Below are positions 50,999 through 59,267 of a stretch of DNA of 64,000 nt, in pieces. Source of the stretch: DATBDN01 sp963715995. Its GTDB lineage: Bacteria > Actinomycetota > Thermoleophilia > Solirubrobacterales > Thermoleophilaceae. A program made the translations under genes and the position numbers. Location: positions 2,418,001 to 2,482,000 of the forward strand of contig OY970283.1 of assembly GCA_963715995.1 (NCBI GenBank). Reading direction: 5' to 3'. Under the pieces are notes generated by a model, which was not told the origin of the DNA, did not search any database, and saw only the letters and a list, made by a program, of their open reading frames with translations. Positions within the stretch are counted from its first letter, which is position 1. Every line of letters begins with the position of its first letter.

Positions 50999-51354
50999 AT
51001 GGAAGCGGCGCTGACAGAGATCCTGAGCGATGGACCGCTCGAGATCCGCCCTGAACAGCACGTGGCGATCGTCGGCAGCCGGACGCTGAACCTCACGCGC
51101 CACGAGCTCGGATTGCTGATCGCGCTCGCGCGCCGCTCCGGCGCGGTAATTGGGCGTGAGGAGCTTGCCGAGCAGGCCTGGGCCGGCCGCTCGGGGCTGG
51201 TGACCGCTCGGTCGACGTCTACGTCCGCCGCCTGCGCCAGAAGCTGGCTGACGCGGAGCCCGCCTGGGAGTTCATCCACACGCATTTCGCCTTTGGCTAC
51301 CGCTTTGGGGCCGAGCGTTCACAAAGTTTTCACATACAAGGCGCAAGCCAGTAA
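50999..51354 (+). pseudogene. Receiver-less PhoB-like DNA-binding protein, single frameshift
   Basis: The first frame gives the N-terminal winged-helix half (LNLTRHELGLLIALARRSG, REELAEQAW). At about 51195-51202 the frame shifts by one base, and the other frame completes the OmpR-type domain with GDRSVDVYVRRLRQKLADAE and FIHTHFAFGYRFG, almost as in the neighbouring regulator, stopping at 51354. Rejoined, it would be about 118 residues, with no receiver domain. Such a protein could compete for PHO boxes or bind without phosphorylation. The 3' end overlaps a PHO-box-like repeat for pstS. Confidence 0.72.
51318..51333 (+). promoter_or_regulatory. PHO-box-like 11-bp direct repeat upstream of second pstS
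   Basis: TTCAC (51318-51322) and TTCAC (51329-51333) repeat at an 11-base period (TTCACAAAGTTTTCAC). It lies 84 bases before the pstS ATG at 51417, inside the 3' end of the receiver-less regulator gene. This is the expected position for PhoB-type activation. Confidence 0.6.
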
Positions 51355-51416
51355 CAGCCTGTGGGTCTCGCTCCGCGAGCCTGCTGTCAATGAATCCAAA
51401 AAAGGAGAAGTACTCC

Positions 51417-52526
51417 ATGTCACGCATGTGGCTCGCCGTCGCCACTGCCGGCGTACTGGCCATCGGGGTCAGCGCCTGTGGCTCGAGCGACAACAGCTCG
51501 AGCTCGACCAGCGCAAGCTCGACCACCAGCTCGAGCGGCTCGTCAGTCACGGCGACCCTGAACGGGTCCGGCTCGACGTTCGCCGCCCCCATCTACCAGC
51601 AGCTCGGCTCTGAGCTCAAGGGGCAGGGCCTGACGATCAACTACCAGCCCGTCGGCTCCGGCCAGGGCATCTCGGACCTGACCAACAAGAGCACCGTCTT
51701 CGCGGGCAGCGACCCGCCCATGAAGGACGAGGAGGTCGCGGCCGCCAAGAAGAACGGCGACCCGGTGCACGTGCCGACCGCGTTCGGCGCGATCACCGTC
51801 TCCTACAACCTGAGCGGCGTGAAGGGCGGCCTGAAGCTGGACGGCCCGACCATCGCCGACATCTTCCTCGGCAAGGTCAAGAAGTGGAACGACGCCGAGA
51901 TCACCAAGCAGAACCCGGGTGTGAGCCTGCCGTCGTCGGCGATCACGGTCGTGCACCGCTCCGACGAGTCGGGCACCACGAAGGGCTTCACCGGCTTCCT
52001 CCAGGACTCGAGTGCCGAGTGGAAGTCCAAGGTCGGCTCTGACAAGACCGTCAAGTGGCCCACGGGCACGGGCGCGAAGGGCAACGACGGCGTCGCCGCC
52101 GCTGTCAAGCAGACGCCCGGCGCGGTTGGTTACGTCGAGCAGGCCTATGCGCTGCAGAACAACTTCACGTTCGCCGACGTGAAGAACTCGGCCGGCAAGT
52201 ACGTGACGCCGACGCTCCAGTCGGTCACAGCCGCCGGCCAGGGCGTGTCGATCCCGGCCGACCTGCGCTTCACGCTCGGGTCGTCGAAGGATCCGGGTGC
52301 CTACCCGATCTCGTCGCAGACCTTCATCGTGGTCTACAAGGACCCGTGCAAGGCCGGCGCGAGCAAGGACCAGGCCAAGGGCCTCGTCAACTTCCTGAAC
52401 TACGTCCTCGGCCCCGGCCAGGACACGATCAAGAAGCTGTCGTACGCCCCGCTTCCCGCAGCGATCGACACGCAGGCCAAGGCCGCCGTGAAGACGCTGG
52501 TCTGCAACGGAAGCCCGATCGCCTAG
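51417..52526 (+). CDS. pstS: Phosphate-binding lipoprotein PstS, second copy
   Basis: 369 residues. The signal ends in a lipobox (AIGVSACGSS), followed by a Ser/Thr linker. The binding domain has LNGSGSTFAAPIYQQLG, PVGSGQGI, FAGSDPPM and VVHRSDESGTTKGFTGFL, the phosphate-contact residues. The ATG at 51417 has AAAGGAG about 7 bases upstream and is preferred over an in-frame ATG at 51390. It begins the pstSCAB-phoU operon. Unlike copy 1, it is a lipoprotein and lies with its own permeases on one strand. Confidence 0.95.
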   Translation: MSRMWLAVATAGVLAIGVSACGSSDNSSSSTSASSTTSSSGSSVTATLNGSGSTFAAPIYQQLGSELKGQGLTINYQPVGSGQGISDLTNKSTVFAGSDPPMKDEEVAAAKKNGDPVHVPTAFGAITVSYNLSGVKGGLKLDGPTIADIFLGKVKKWNDAEITKQNPGVSLPSSAITVVHRSDESGTTKGFTGFLQDSSAEWKSKVGSDKTVKWPTGTGAKGNDGVAAAVKQTPGAVGYVEQAYALQNNFTFADVKNSAGKYVTPTLQSVTAAGQGVSIPADLRFTLGSSKDPGAYPISSQTFIVVYKDPCKAGASKDQAKGLVNFLNYVLGPGQDTIKKLSYAPLPAAIDTQAKAAVKTLVCNGSPIA

Positions 52527-52535
52527 GTCGCTGTC

Positions 52536-53546
52536 TTGGCGAGCGCTGCAACACCGATCGAGCGCGGCCGCCCCGTCATGGGGCGGCCGCACTCCGCTCG
52601 CCTGCCTGATCAGATCCTGAAGTGGGGACTCACCGGCCTCGCGGCCGGGATCCTCATCCTGATCGCGTACTTCTTCGTGCGCCTCTACGGCGAGGCGCAC
52701 CTGGCGCTGTCCAAGTTCGGGCCGATCGGGTTCACCTTCGACAACGACTGGGACGTCTCGAAGAACATCTACGGCGCGCTTCCGCTGCTCGTCGGCACGC
52801 TCATCACGGCCACCGTCGCACTCGTGGTGGGCGTTTCCGTTGCCGTGGCCGCCGCGCTGTACGTGACCGAGCTCTGCCCGCGCAGGCTGCGGGCGCCGCT
52901 CACGATCCTGATCGACCTGCTGGCCGCAGTCCCATCGATCGTCTACGGGCTCTGGGGCGTGTTCGTCCTGATCCCACGGCTGCGGCCGATCGAGCAGTGG
53001 TTCTCCGACACGTTCTCGTTCCTGCCGTTCGTCGGCGGCCACGTCGCGGGGCCCAACTACTTCATCGGCGGCCTGATCCTGGCGATCATGATCCTGCCGA
53101 TCGTCAGCGCCATCAGCCGCGAGGTCATCGCAACGGTCCCTGGCGACCAGAAGGAAGCCGCCCTCGCACTCGGCGCGACGCGCTGGGAGATGATCCGCAT
53201 GGCCGTCCTCCCCTACTCGCGCGCGGGAATCATGGGCGCCGCGATGCTGGGCCTCGGCCGTGCTATCGGCGAGACGATCGCCGTCACGCTCGTCGTCGGC
53301 AACGCGCCTCAGATCGGCAAGCACATCTTCGACCAGGGCTACACGCTCGCCGCGGTGATCGCCAACGAGTTCGGCGAGGCCGCCGCAACGCCTATCCACC
53401 GCTCCGCCCTGATCGCTGCCGGGCTCGTGCTGTTCGTGCTAACGCTGCTCGTGAACGCGGTCGCCCGCTACTACGTGGTCCGGGCCGAGCGGTCCGGATC
53501 GGGCGCGGCCGCCGGCGCCCTGCCCGGCATGGGAGCTGCCGAGTGA
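52536..53546 (+). CDS. pstC: Phosphate ABC transporter permease PstC, second copy
   Basis: 336 residues with six helices, from a TTG start. It has AAVPSIVYGLWGVFVLIP and the cytoplasmic loop QKEAALALGATRWEMIRMAVLPYSRAG. Overlap of its stop with pstA (GTGA) shows tight coupling. The intramembrane segments differ from copy 1, so the two are not a recent duplication. Confidence 0.94.
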   Translation: MASAATPIERGRPVMGRPHSARLPDQILKWGLTGLAAGILILIAYFFVRLYGEAHLALSKFGPIGFTFDNDWDVSKNIYGALPLLVGTLITATVALVVGVSVAVAAALYVTELCPRRLRAPLTILIDLLAAVPSIVYGLWGVFVLIPRLRPIEQWFSDTFSFLPFVGGHVAGPNYFIGGLILAIMILPIVSAISREVIATVPGDQKEAALALGATRWEMIRMAVLPYSRAGIMGAAMLGLGRAIGETIAVTLVVGNAPQIGKHIFDQGYTLAAVIANEFGEAAATPIHRSALIAAGLVLFVLTLLVNAVARYYVVRAERSGSGAAAGALPGMGAAE

Positions 53547-54412
53547 GCAGCGTGATCCTCCAGAGCACGAGCGCCCGCCGCCGCCGGCGGGACGTGCTGA
53601 TGCGCGGCATCCTGCTCGGAGGCACGATCCTGGCGCTGATCCCGCTCTTCTTCGTCCTCTACTACGTGACCAAGCGCGGCATCGGCGCATGGAGCGGATC
53701 GTTCTTCACCACCGACCCAACCGGCGCCTTCCTCGGTGACCCCGGCGGCATCAAGAGCGCGCTGCTCGGCACGATCGAGATCGTGCTGCTGGCGTCGGTG
53801 ATCGCGATCCCGATCGGCGTTGGCGTGGCGATCTACCTCGTGGAGTACGGCAAGCAGACGTTCTTCGCACGCACGGTCCGCTACTTCGTCGACGTGCTCA
53901 CCGGTGTGCCGTCGATCGTGTTCGGCCTGTTCGTCTACATCGTGCTGATCCTGGGCGGCGGCTTCGGCGGCTTCGCAGGCTGGAAGGGCTCGATCGCACT
54001 GGCGCTGCTGATGCTGCCGGTGGTCACGCGCGCCTCCGAGGTGGTCCTGAACACGGTGCCCGACACGCTGCGCGAGGCCGGCCTGGCGCTGGGCTCGCCG
54101 CGCTGGCGAATCGTCTTCCGCGTGGTGTTGCCGACCGCGCTGCCCGGCCTCGTCACCGGCGCGCTGCTCGCGATAGCCCGCGCGGCCGGCGAGACCGCGC
54201 CGCTGCTCTTCACCGCTTTCGCGATCAACGCGACCAACTTCTCCCTCGGCAAGCCGATGAACTCGCTGCCGCTACAGATCTGGAACGACGTCCGCCAGGC
54301 CAACGACCGCCTGGTCGAGCGCGCATGGGGAAGCGCCCTCGTCCTGATCGTCCTGATCCTGCTCTTGACAATCCCCGCCAGAATCCTCTCCCGAAGGAGC
54401 CGCAGCGCGTGA
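53543..54412 (+). CDS. pstA: Phosphate ABC transporter permease PstA, second copy
   Basis: 289 residues from a GTG start. Diagnostic segments are LTGVPSIVFGLFVYIVLIL and LREAGLALGSPRWRIVFRVVLPTALPG. It overlaps pstC and pstB by 4 bases on each side, and it contains the usual C-terminal helix before the pstB start. Confidence 0.94.
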   Translation: MSSVILQSTSARRRRRDVLMRGILLGGTILALIPLFFVLYYVTKRGIGAWSGSFFTTDPTGAFLGDPGGIKSALLGTIEIVLLASVIAIPIGVGVAIYLVEYGKQTFFARTVRYFVDVLTGVPSIVFGLFVYIVLILGGGFGGFAGWKGSIALALLMLPVVTRASEVVLNTVPDTLREAGLALGSPRWRIVFRVVLPTALPGLVTGALLAIARAAGETAPLLFTAFAINATNFSLGKPMNSLPLQIWNDVRQANDRLVERAWGSALVLIVLILLLTIPARILSRRSRSA

Positions 54413-55296
54413 ACGTCCTCCGCAGCCGAGCGAAGATGACCGACCCACCAGCCGAACAGACCAAGCAGAGCCAACCGGCGGAACCGACGCCCGTGCCCGC
54501 ACCGGCCGAGGCCGCGCGCACAGCCCCACAGAGCGAGCCGGGCCATGCGATCACACTGCGTGCCCTGAAGGTCTTCTACGGCGACAACATGGCTGTCAAG
54601 GGCATTGACATCGAGTTCGCACCGAACAAGATCACGGCCATCATCGGCCCGTCGGGCTGCGGCAAGTCCACGCTCGTGCGCTCGATCAACCGCATGCACG
54701 AGGAGATCCCCGGCGGCCGGATCGAAGGCGAGATCCTGCTCGACGACACTCCGATCTACGGCGACGGCATCGACGTCGTCGCGGTCCGGCGCGCGATCGG
54801 GATGGTCTTCCAGCGCCCCAACCCGTTCCCGACGATGTCGATCTTCGACAACGTCGCCTCGGGGCTGCGGCTGACCGGCACGGCGCGCGGCAAGAACCTG
54901 AACAACATCGTCCACGAGTCGCTCCGCGGCGCGGGGCTGTGGGCCGAGGTCAAGGGACGGCTCGACAAGCCGGCCAGCGGGCTCTCGGGCGGACAGCAGC
55001 AGCGACTGTGCATCGCACGGGCACTGGCCGTGAAGCCCGAGGTGCTGCTCATGGACGAGCCGTGCTCGGCGCTCGACCCGGTGGCCACGTTGAGGATCGA
55101 AGAGCTGCTGACGGAACTGAAGGAGCGCGTGACCATCGTGCTCGTGACCCACAACATGCAGCAGGCCGCGCGCGTCTCGGACGTGACCGCGTTCATGCTG
55201 GACGGGGAGCTGGTCGAGGTCGACGAGACCGAGAAGATCTTCACCAACCCAGGCGACGAGCGCACCGAGCAGTACGTCGCGGGCAAGTTCGGCTGA
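54409..55296 (+). CDS. pstB: Phosphate ABC transporter ATPase PstB, second copy
   Basis: 295 residues. Walker A is GPSGCGKST, the signature is LSGGQQQRLCIARALAVKP, and Walker B is LLMDEPCSALD. The GTG start at 54409 has a GAAGGAGC site and overlaps pstA by 4 bases; an ATG at 54436 is an alternative. A Pro/Ala-rich N-terminal tail (about 10-45) is not part of the fold. It overlaps phoU by one base. Confidence 0.95.
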   Translation: MNVLRSRAKMTDPPAEQTKQSQPAEPTPVPAPAEAARTAPQSEPGHAITLRALKVFYGDNMAVKGIDIEFAPNKITAIIGPSGCGKSTLVRSINRMHEEIPGGRIEGEILLDDTPIYGDGIDVVAVRRAIGMVFQRPNPFPTMSIFDNVASGLRLTGTARGKNLNNIVHESLRGAGLWAEVKGRLDKPASGLSGGQQQRLCIARALAVKPEVLLMDEPCSALDPVATLRIEELLTELKERVTIVLVTHNMQQAARVSDVTAFMLDGELVEVDETEKIFTNPGDERTEQYVAGKFG

Positions 55297-55988
55297 TGGC
55301 GACGGCTGGCAGGCTCCGTCTGCGCGACGACATCCGCACGCTCGAGAAGCGCGCGCTCAGCAGCATGGACATCGTTGCCGACCAGATCGACCGCACGCTG
55401 CGCGTCGTGGTGGACCGCGACTTCGCGATGGCCGACATGGTCATCGCCGACGACGACCGCATCGACGGCCGCTTCCTCGAGGTGCACAGCGACATCCTCT
55501 CGCTGATCGCGCGCCAGGCCCCGGTCGCCACGGATCTGCGCCTGCTTGCCGCGCTGCTCGACGTGATCCGGCGGATCGAGCGGATGGGCGACCAGTGCGT
55601 GAACATCTGCAAGGTCCTGCTGCTGGCGCCCGAGGCTCCGGAGGACGACCTCCAGCTGACCCAGCGCATCCTGGAGATGGGACGCAAGGCGCGTGCTCTC
55701 TCTGTCGACTCGGCAAAGGCATTCCTGGCCCGCGACCAGGCGGCGGCCGAGCACCTGAGCCACGTCGACGACGGCATCGACAACCTGAACCGCGAGGTGT
55801 TCCAGATCGCGGTTGCCCTGGCAGGCGACCCGACCGCCCGCGAGTGGGCCATTCGCATGACCCAGGTCGCGCGAGCACTCGAGCGCATCGGCGACAACGC
55901 CGTCGACATCGGCGAGGAGACGGCGTTCGTCGCGAGCGGCGTCTATCGCGAGTTCGAGGACGCCTCGCACGCGACGACGCCTCAGTAG
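55296..55988 (+). CDS. phoU: Phosphate signalling protein PhoU
   Basis: 230 residues, all-helical, two PhoU three-helix bundles. The metal-binding motifs are DDDRIDGRFLEVH-like and VDDGIDNLNREV, with RIERMGDQCVNI and ALERIGDNAVDI, the repeated ExxxD/RxGDxxxxI pattern. It represses the phosphate response when phosphate is plentiful by acting on the Pst system and the PhoR kinase. The ATG at 55296 is joined to the pstB stop (TGATG). Only this operon has a phoU. Confidence 0.95.
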   Translation: MATAGRLRLRDDIRTLEKRALSSMDIVADQIDRTLRVVVDRDFAMADMVIADDDRIDGRFLEVHSDILSLIARQAPVATDLRLLAALLDVIRRIERMGDQCVNICKVLLLAPEAPEDDLQLTQRILEMGRKARALSVDSAKAFLARDQAAAEHLSHVDDGIDNLNREVFQIAVALAGDPTAREWAIRMTQVARALERIGDNAVDIGEETAFVASGVYREFEDASHATTPQ

Positions 55989-57295
55989 GCGCGCGTCGCG
56001 GGTCCTGCCTGGGAATCCCACACAACGCGGTACTGGGCGCTCTTGCGCAGCACGGTGGACGAGCGCCAGTAGCCGCTCGTGTTCGTGGTCACGTGCTTCA
56101 GGTCGTGGAACGTCGCCGAGCCCTTCTTGCGGATCTGCACCAGCACCCGCGTGCGTGTGCCCTTGGCGCGCACGTAGCCCCAGAAGTAAACGTGCTTGCC
56201 ACTGGCGTCGGCCACCAGCGGCAGCGAGAACGCGCTGTAGGAGAGCTTCTGCTTCCCGGCCGAGGTCATGAGCCCCGACTCGAAACCCGAGTAGCGCTCG
56301 AACGCAGAGCCCGGGCGCGGATCGTCGTCGCGCATCAGGTACTGCGAGAACGCGGCGATGCGCGGGCTCTTCCACGCGTACCACTCGGCGATCGAGCGGT
56401 ACTCGGCCTGGCGCTGGTAGGAAACGCCGATGAACGGATCCGGCGTCGACTGGACCCCGAACTCGGTCAGGTAGACGCGCATGCCGCGGCGGATCCTGCC
56501 CGCGCGTGCCTCGCCGTCGAGGGCCTTCGTCAACCGCGAGAGCACGCCGATCGTCACGTCGTCGGGGTTGTGCGGCTTGAACTTCGGTCCCGCCGCGGTG
56601 GTATAGGCATGGTGGGCGTAGCCGTCGGCGGGAAAACGTCCCTTCGGCGCCAGCACTCCGCGCAGGAAGCGCAGCGGCGCGACCACGCTGCCCGTGCCCC
56701 GCGGTGCCGTCTCCCCCATCAGCACCTTGTCGTGCGAGTTGCCGGAGGCGTCAAGCCCGCGCTTGCCGGCGAGGAAGAGCGCGCGGTACAGCTTCGGCGA
56801 GTAGGGGTACTTGTGGCCTGTTCGACCGGCGAACTGCGGGCTCAGGAACTCCGGATGGTTGGGCTCGTTCCAGATCGACCAGAGGCCCACCTGGTCGCGC
56901 CAGCGTGTGCCGGCCTCCACCACGAAGGCCTGGAACTTGCTCGGGCTCGGCTTGTAGGTGTAGCTCTTGCCGTTGCCCGAAGCCGACTTCGGGATCGGCC
57001 CCGACAGCGTCACGAGCAGCTTCATCCCGCGGGCACGAGCGTCGGCGATCTCGCGGTCGTAGGCACCCCAGCCGTTTGCGTCGACGGTCTTCCAGATGAC
57101 GACGACGCGCACCCACTTCACGCCCATGGCCTGGAGCTGGTCGAACGTCTGCGCACGTAGCGCGTCGTCAGAGGACAGGAGCTCGCGCGGCGCCTCGAAC
57201 AGCGTGAACTGGTTCGTACTCGCCTGCGACGAAGAAGCGGCCGCAAGAAATGCGGCCGCGACCCCGAGCAATGTGAAGAGCTTGCGTACCCCCAT
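55982..57295 (-). CDS. Secreted glycoside-hydrolase-like protein
   Basis: 437 residues. Signal peptide (about 1-25), then a TIM-barrel-type domain with VKWVRVVVIWKTVD, the acid/base motif WSIWNEPNHPEF (Glu in NEP) and the candidate nucleophile in VYLTEFGVQS, as in clan GH-A (GH5/GH39-like) enzymes. The C-terminal 90 residues form a beta domain (VYFWGYVRAKG, VLVQIRKKGS). Family assignment below the clan level is not possible by eye. It overlaps the phoU stop by 7 bases tail to tail. Confidence 0.75.
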   Translation of the reverse strand: MGVRKLFTLLGVAAAFLAAASSSQASTNQFTLFEAPRELLSSDDALRAQTFDQLQAMGVKWVRVVVIWKTVDANGWGAYDREIADARARGMKLLVTLSGPIPKSASGNGKSYTYKPSPSKFQAFVVEAGTRWRDQVGLWSIWNEPNHPEFLSPQFAGRTGHKYPYSPKLYRALFLAGKRGLDASGNSHDKVLMGETAPRGTGSVVAPLRFLRGVLAPKGRFPADGYAHHAYTTAAGPKFKPHNPDDVTIGVLSRLTKALDGEARAGRIRRGMRVYLTEFGVQSTPDPFIGVSYQRQAEYRSIAEWYAWKSPRIAAFSQYLMRDDDPRPGSAFERYSGFESGLMTSAGKQKLSYSAFSLPLVADASGKHVYFWGYVRAKGTRTRVLVQIRKKGSATFHDLKHVTTNTSGYWRSSTVLRKSAQYRVVWDSQAGPATRAY

Positions 57296-57338
57296 CGCTC
57301 TCGGAACGCGACGGGGGCGCGAGAGTTGCGGGCCCTGC

Positions 57339-59216
57339 CTATGCGGGCGTCGGCGCTCCCGTGCCGGCCGTCCTGCGCACGCGCGCCGTCTCCGGCGTGG
57401 GCTGCTCGTTGCCTATGCCGACGTCGCCGTCGCGCGCCAGGCGGCCAAGGCCCCAAGCCATCAGGGCGCACAGGCCGAGCGCGATTGCGAGCACCGCCAG
57501 GTAGGCGAACAGCGGCAGCCAGCCGCTTGTGGTCTTGGCCTCGCGCTGAAGGATGTGGTGGTCAGAGCCGATCGGGCGCGTCATGTGCGCCTGCGCCGCG
57601 ACCCCCTTCGCGGGGATCGCCGGATCGTTCGGCAGGTAGATCGCGGTGCCGAGCAGCTGGTTCGCGCGGTGGATGCGCAGGAGTGCCTTCCAGTCGCCGT
57701 TGACCGGGAACGCCTTGTTGCTGCGGTAGACGCCCTGGCTCACCTTGTGCAGGCGGTCGACGACCAGGCCGCCGCCCTGCCAGGCCGTGATTGACACCCA
57801 CTTGGCATCCGACGCTGCGCTGCGCGGGTTGAGCGTGACGTCTGCCTTCACCCAGCGGCCCGGGCCGGCGCTCGAGTCGTTGTGAAGCGCGAACGTGGCG
57901 GTCGCGCCGTTGCCCTTGTTGTTGGTGTGCAGGCCGTAGCCGACCATCACGGCGAGGCCGACGAACGCCACTGCCATCGCCGGCTTGACGCCGCGGCGCG
58001 GGAACGGCTGACGGTCGGACGCAAGCGCCGCGCCGATCAGCGCGCCGAGCAGACCCCCGGCGACGCCGGCGACGACTGCCCAGATGAGTGCCTCGGGCAT
58101 GAGCGAGGACGGCCACGGGATCGGCATCCAGACGTGGCTCCAGAGCCACTCGGCCGCGAAGCCGACGGTACCGATCGCAAGGCCGCACCAGGCGCCGAAG
58201 CGGATCGGCTTGCGCGTGGAGATCGCGAATGCGATCGCCTCGACAAGCACGCCCTCGACGAGGTAGAGCGGGAAGTGGGGCGTGATCTCACCCATGATCG
58301 GGTGGACGAAGATCGTGACGAGCCCGCGGATGACGATGAAGAACCCGACCGCTACGAGCGCGGCCCAGCGCCCGCCCCAGATGCGCGCGGTCACGAGCGC
58401 GATGCCCGCGGCGAACGCGATCAGGACCGGATGGAAGAGGAGCTGGAACTGCGGCACGCCGTAGTCGAACTCCCCCTGGAAGGTGGACATGCCGATCAGG
58501 AAGCCGCCCATGAGGCCGGCCTTCTGAAAGTTCATCAGGCGCCGGCCCGGCAGCCCGGCCTTCTTCGCGGGGCTGTCACCGCGGTCGCGGCGCGCAGCGC
58601 GCTCGCCTTCGACGAGCAGCGACGCGCGGCCTATCAGCGTCATGCCTGCGCCGCCGAACAGCATCAGGTGCGTCGGGCCCCAGAGCGTCACGTCCTGGCC
58701 GAAGATCCGGTGCCAGCCGTCATCGAGCGGGAAGCCCAGCAGCGAGAACGACGCGCAGGCGAAGAGCATGACGCCGCCGATCGGGATCTTCCACGTCGAC
58801 GCGCGCTTGAGCATCGAGTCGCCGCCGCGGTGGTCGCCCATGATGATCGCCAGGAAGCCGGCGACGAACACGCCGAAGAGGCCGAACAGGATCAAGTAGT
58901 GCGCCGGATTGGCGAGCGGCCCGGGATCGCGCCCGTTGTCGATGTGCAGCGAGATGTCCCAGTACATGCCGAGCAGCGCGACGATCAGCGAGACCGAGGC
59001 GATCTCGCCGGAGAGGGCAACCCAGGCGGGCACGCCCCACTGGCGCTCGGAGAAGTCGGCGAGCTTGTGCAGCCAGCGGACCTGGCCGCCGCGGTAGAGC
59101 ACGCCCGTGACGACGACGAGCACGGTCAACGCGAGCGCGCCGCCTGTCGCGAGCACGATGTCGCCTGTGGCGGCGCCTCCGGCGGGGTTGCTGGCAGCGG
59201 CAGTCAAGAGATGCAT
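57339..59216 (-). CDS. Large multi-pass membrane protein of unknown function
   Basis: 625 residues with about ten hydrophobic helices (to about 430), including MYWDISLHIDNGRDPG, WKIPIGGVMLFACASF and HLMLFGGAGMTLIGRAS with conserved His and Asp that could bind a metal. An extracytoplasmic beta domain (about 435-570: ADVTLNP, VSITAWQGGGLVVDRL) resembles YtkA/CopC-type modules, and a final helix follows. The ATG at 59216 lies only about 6 bases past a TATACAT -10 box, so its mRNA is probably leaderless. The MerR-type regulator is divergent. A metal-related role is a guess. Confidence 0.65.
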   Translation of the reverse strand: MHLLTAAASNPAGGAATGDIVLATGGALALTVLVVVTGVLYRGGQVRWLHKLADFSERQWGVPAWVALSGEIASVSLIVALLGMYWDISLHIDNGRDPGPLANPAHYLILFGLFGVFVAGFLAIIMGDHRGGDSMLKRASTWKIPIGGVMLFACASFSLLGFPLDDGWHRIFGQDVTLWGPTHLMLFGGAGMTLIGRASLLVEGERAARRDRGDSPAKKAGLPGRRLMNFQKAGLMGGFLIGMSTFQGEFDYGVPQFQLLFHPVLIAFAAGIALVTARIWGGRWAALVAVGFFIVIRGLVTIFVHPIMGEITPHFPLYLVEGVLVEAIAFAISTRKPIRFGAWCGLAIGTVGFAAEWLWSHVWMPIPWPSSLMPEALIWAVVAGVAGGLLGALIGAALASDRQPFPRRGVKPAMAVAFVGLAVMVGYGLHTNNKGNGATATFALHNDSSAGPGRWVKADVTLNPRSAASDAKWVSITAWQGGGLVVDRLHKVSQGVYRSNKAFPVNGDWKALLRIHRANQLLGTAIYLPNDPAIPAKGVAAQAHMTRPIGSDHHILQREAKTTSGWLPLFAYLAVLAIALGLCALMAWGLGRLARDGDVGIGNEQPTPETARVRRTAGTGAPTPA

Positions 59217-59221
59217 GGAGG

Positions 59222-59261
59222 ATGTATACACCGATTCATGTCACATCAAACTCCGTAGGAT
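59222..59261. promoter_or_regulatory. Divergent promoter region, probably leaderless transcripts on both sides
   Basis: On the minus strand a TATACAT box (59228-59222) ends 5 bases before the ATG at 59216. On the plus strand TAGGAT (59256-59261) ends 6 bases before the GTG at 59268. Both spacings would put the transcription start at or next to the start codon. The space between holds the MerR operator candidate. Confidence 0.5.
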
Positions 59262-59267
59262 GTGCGT

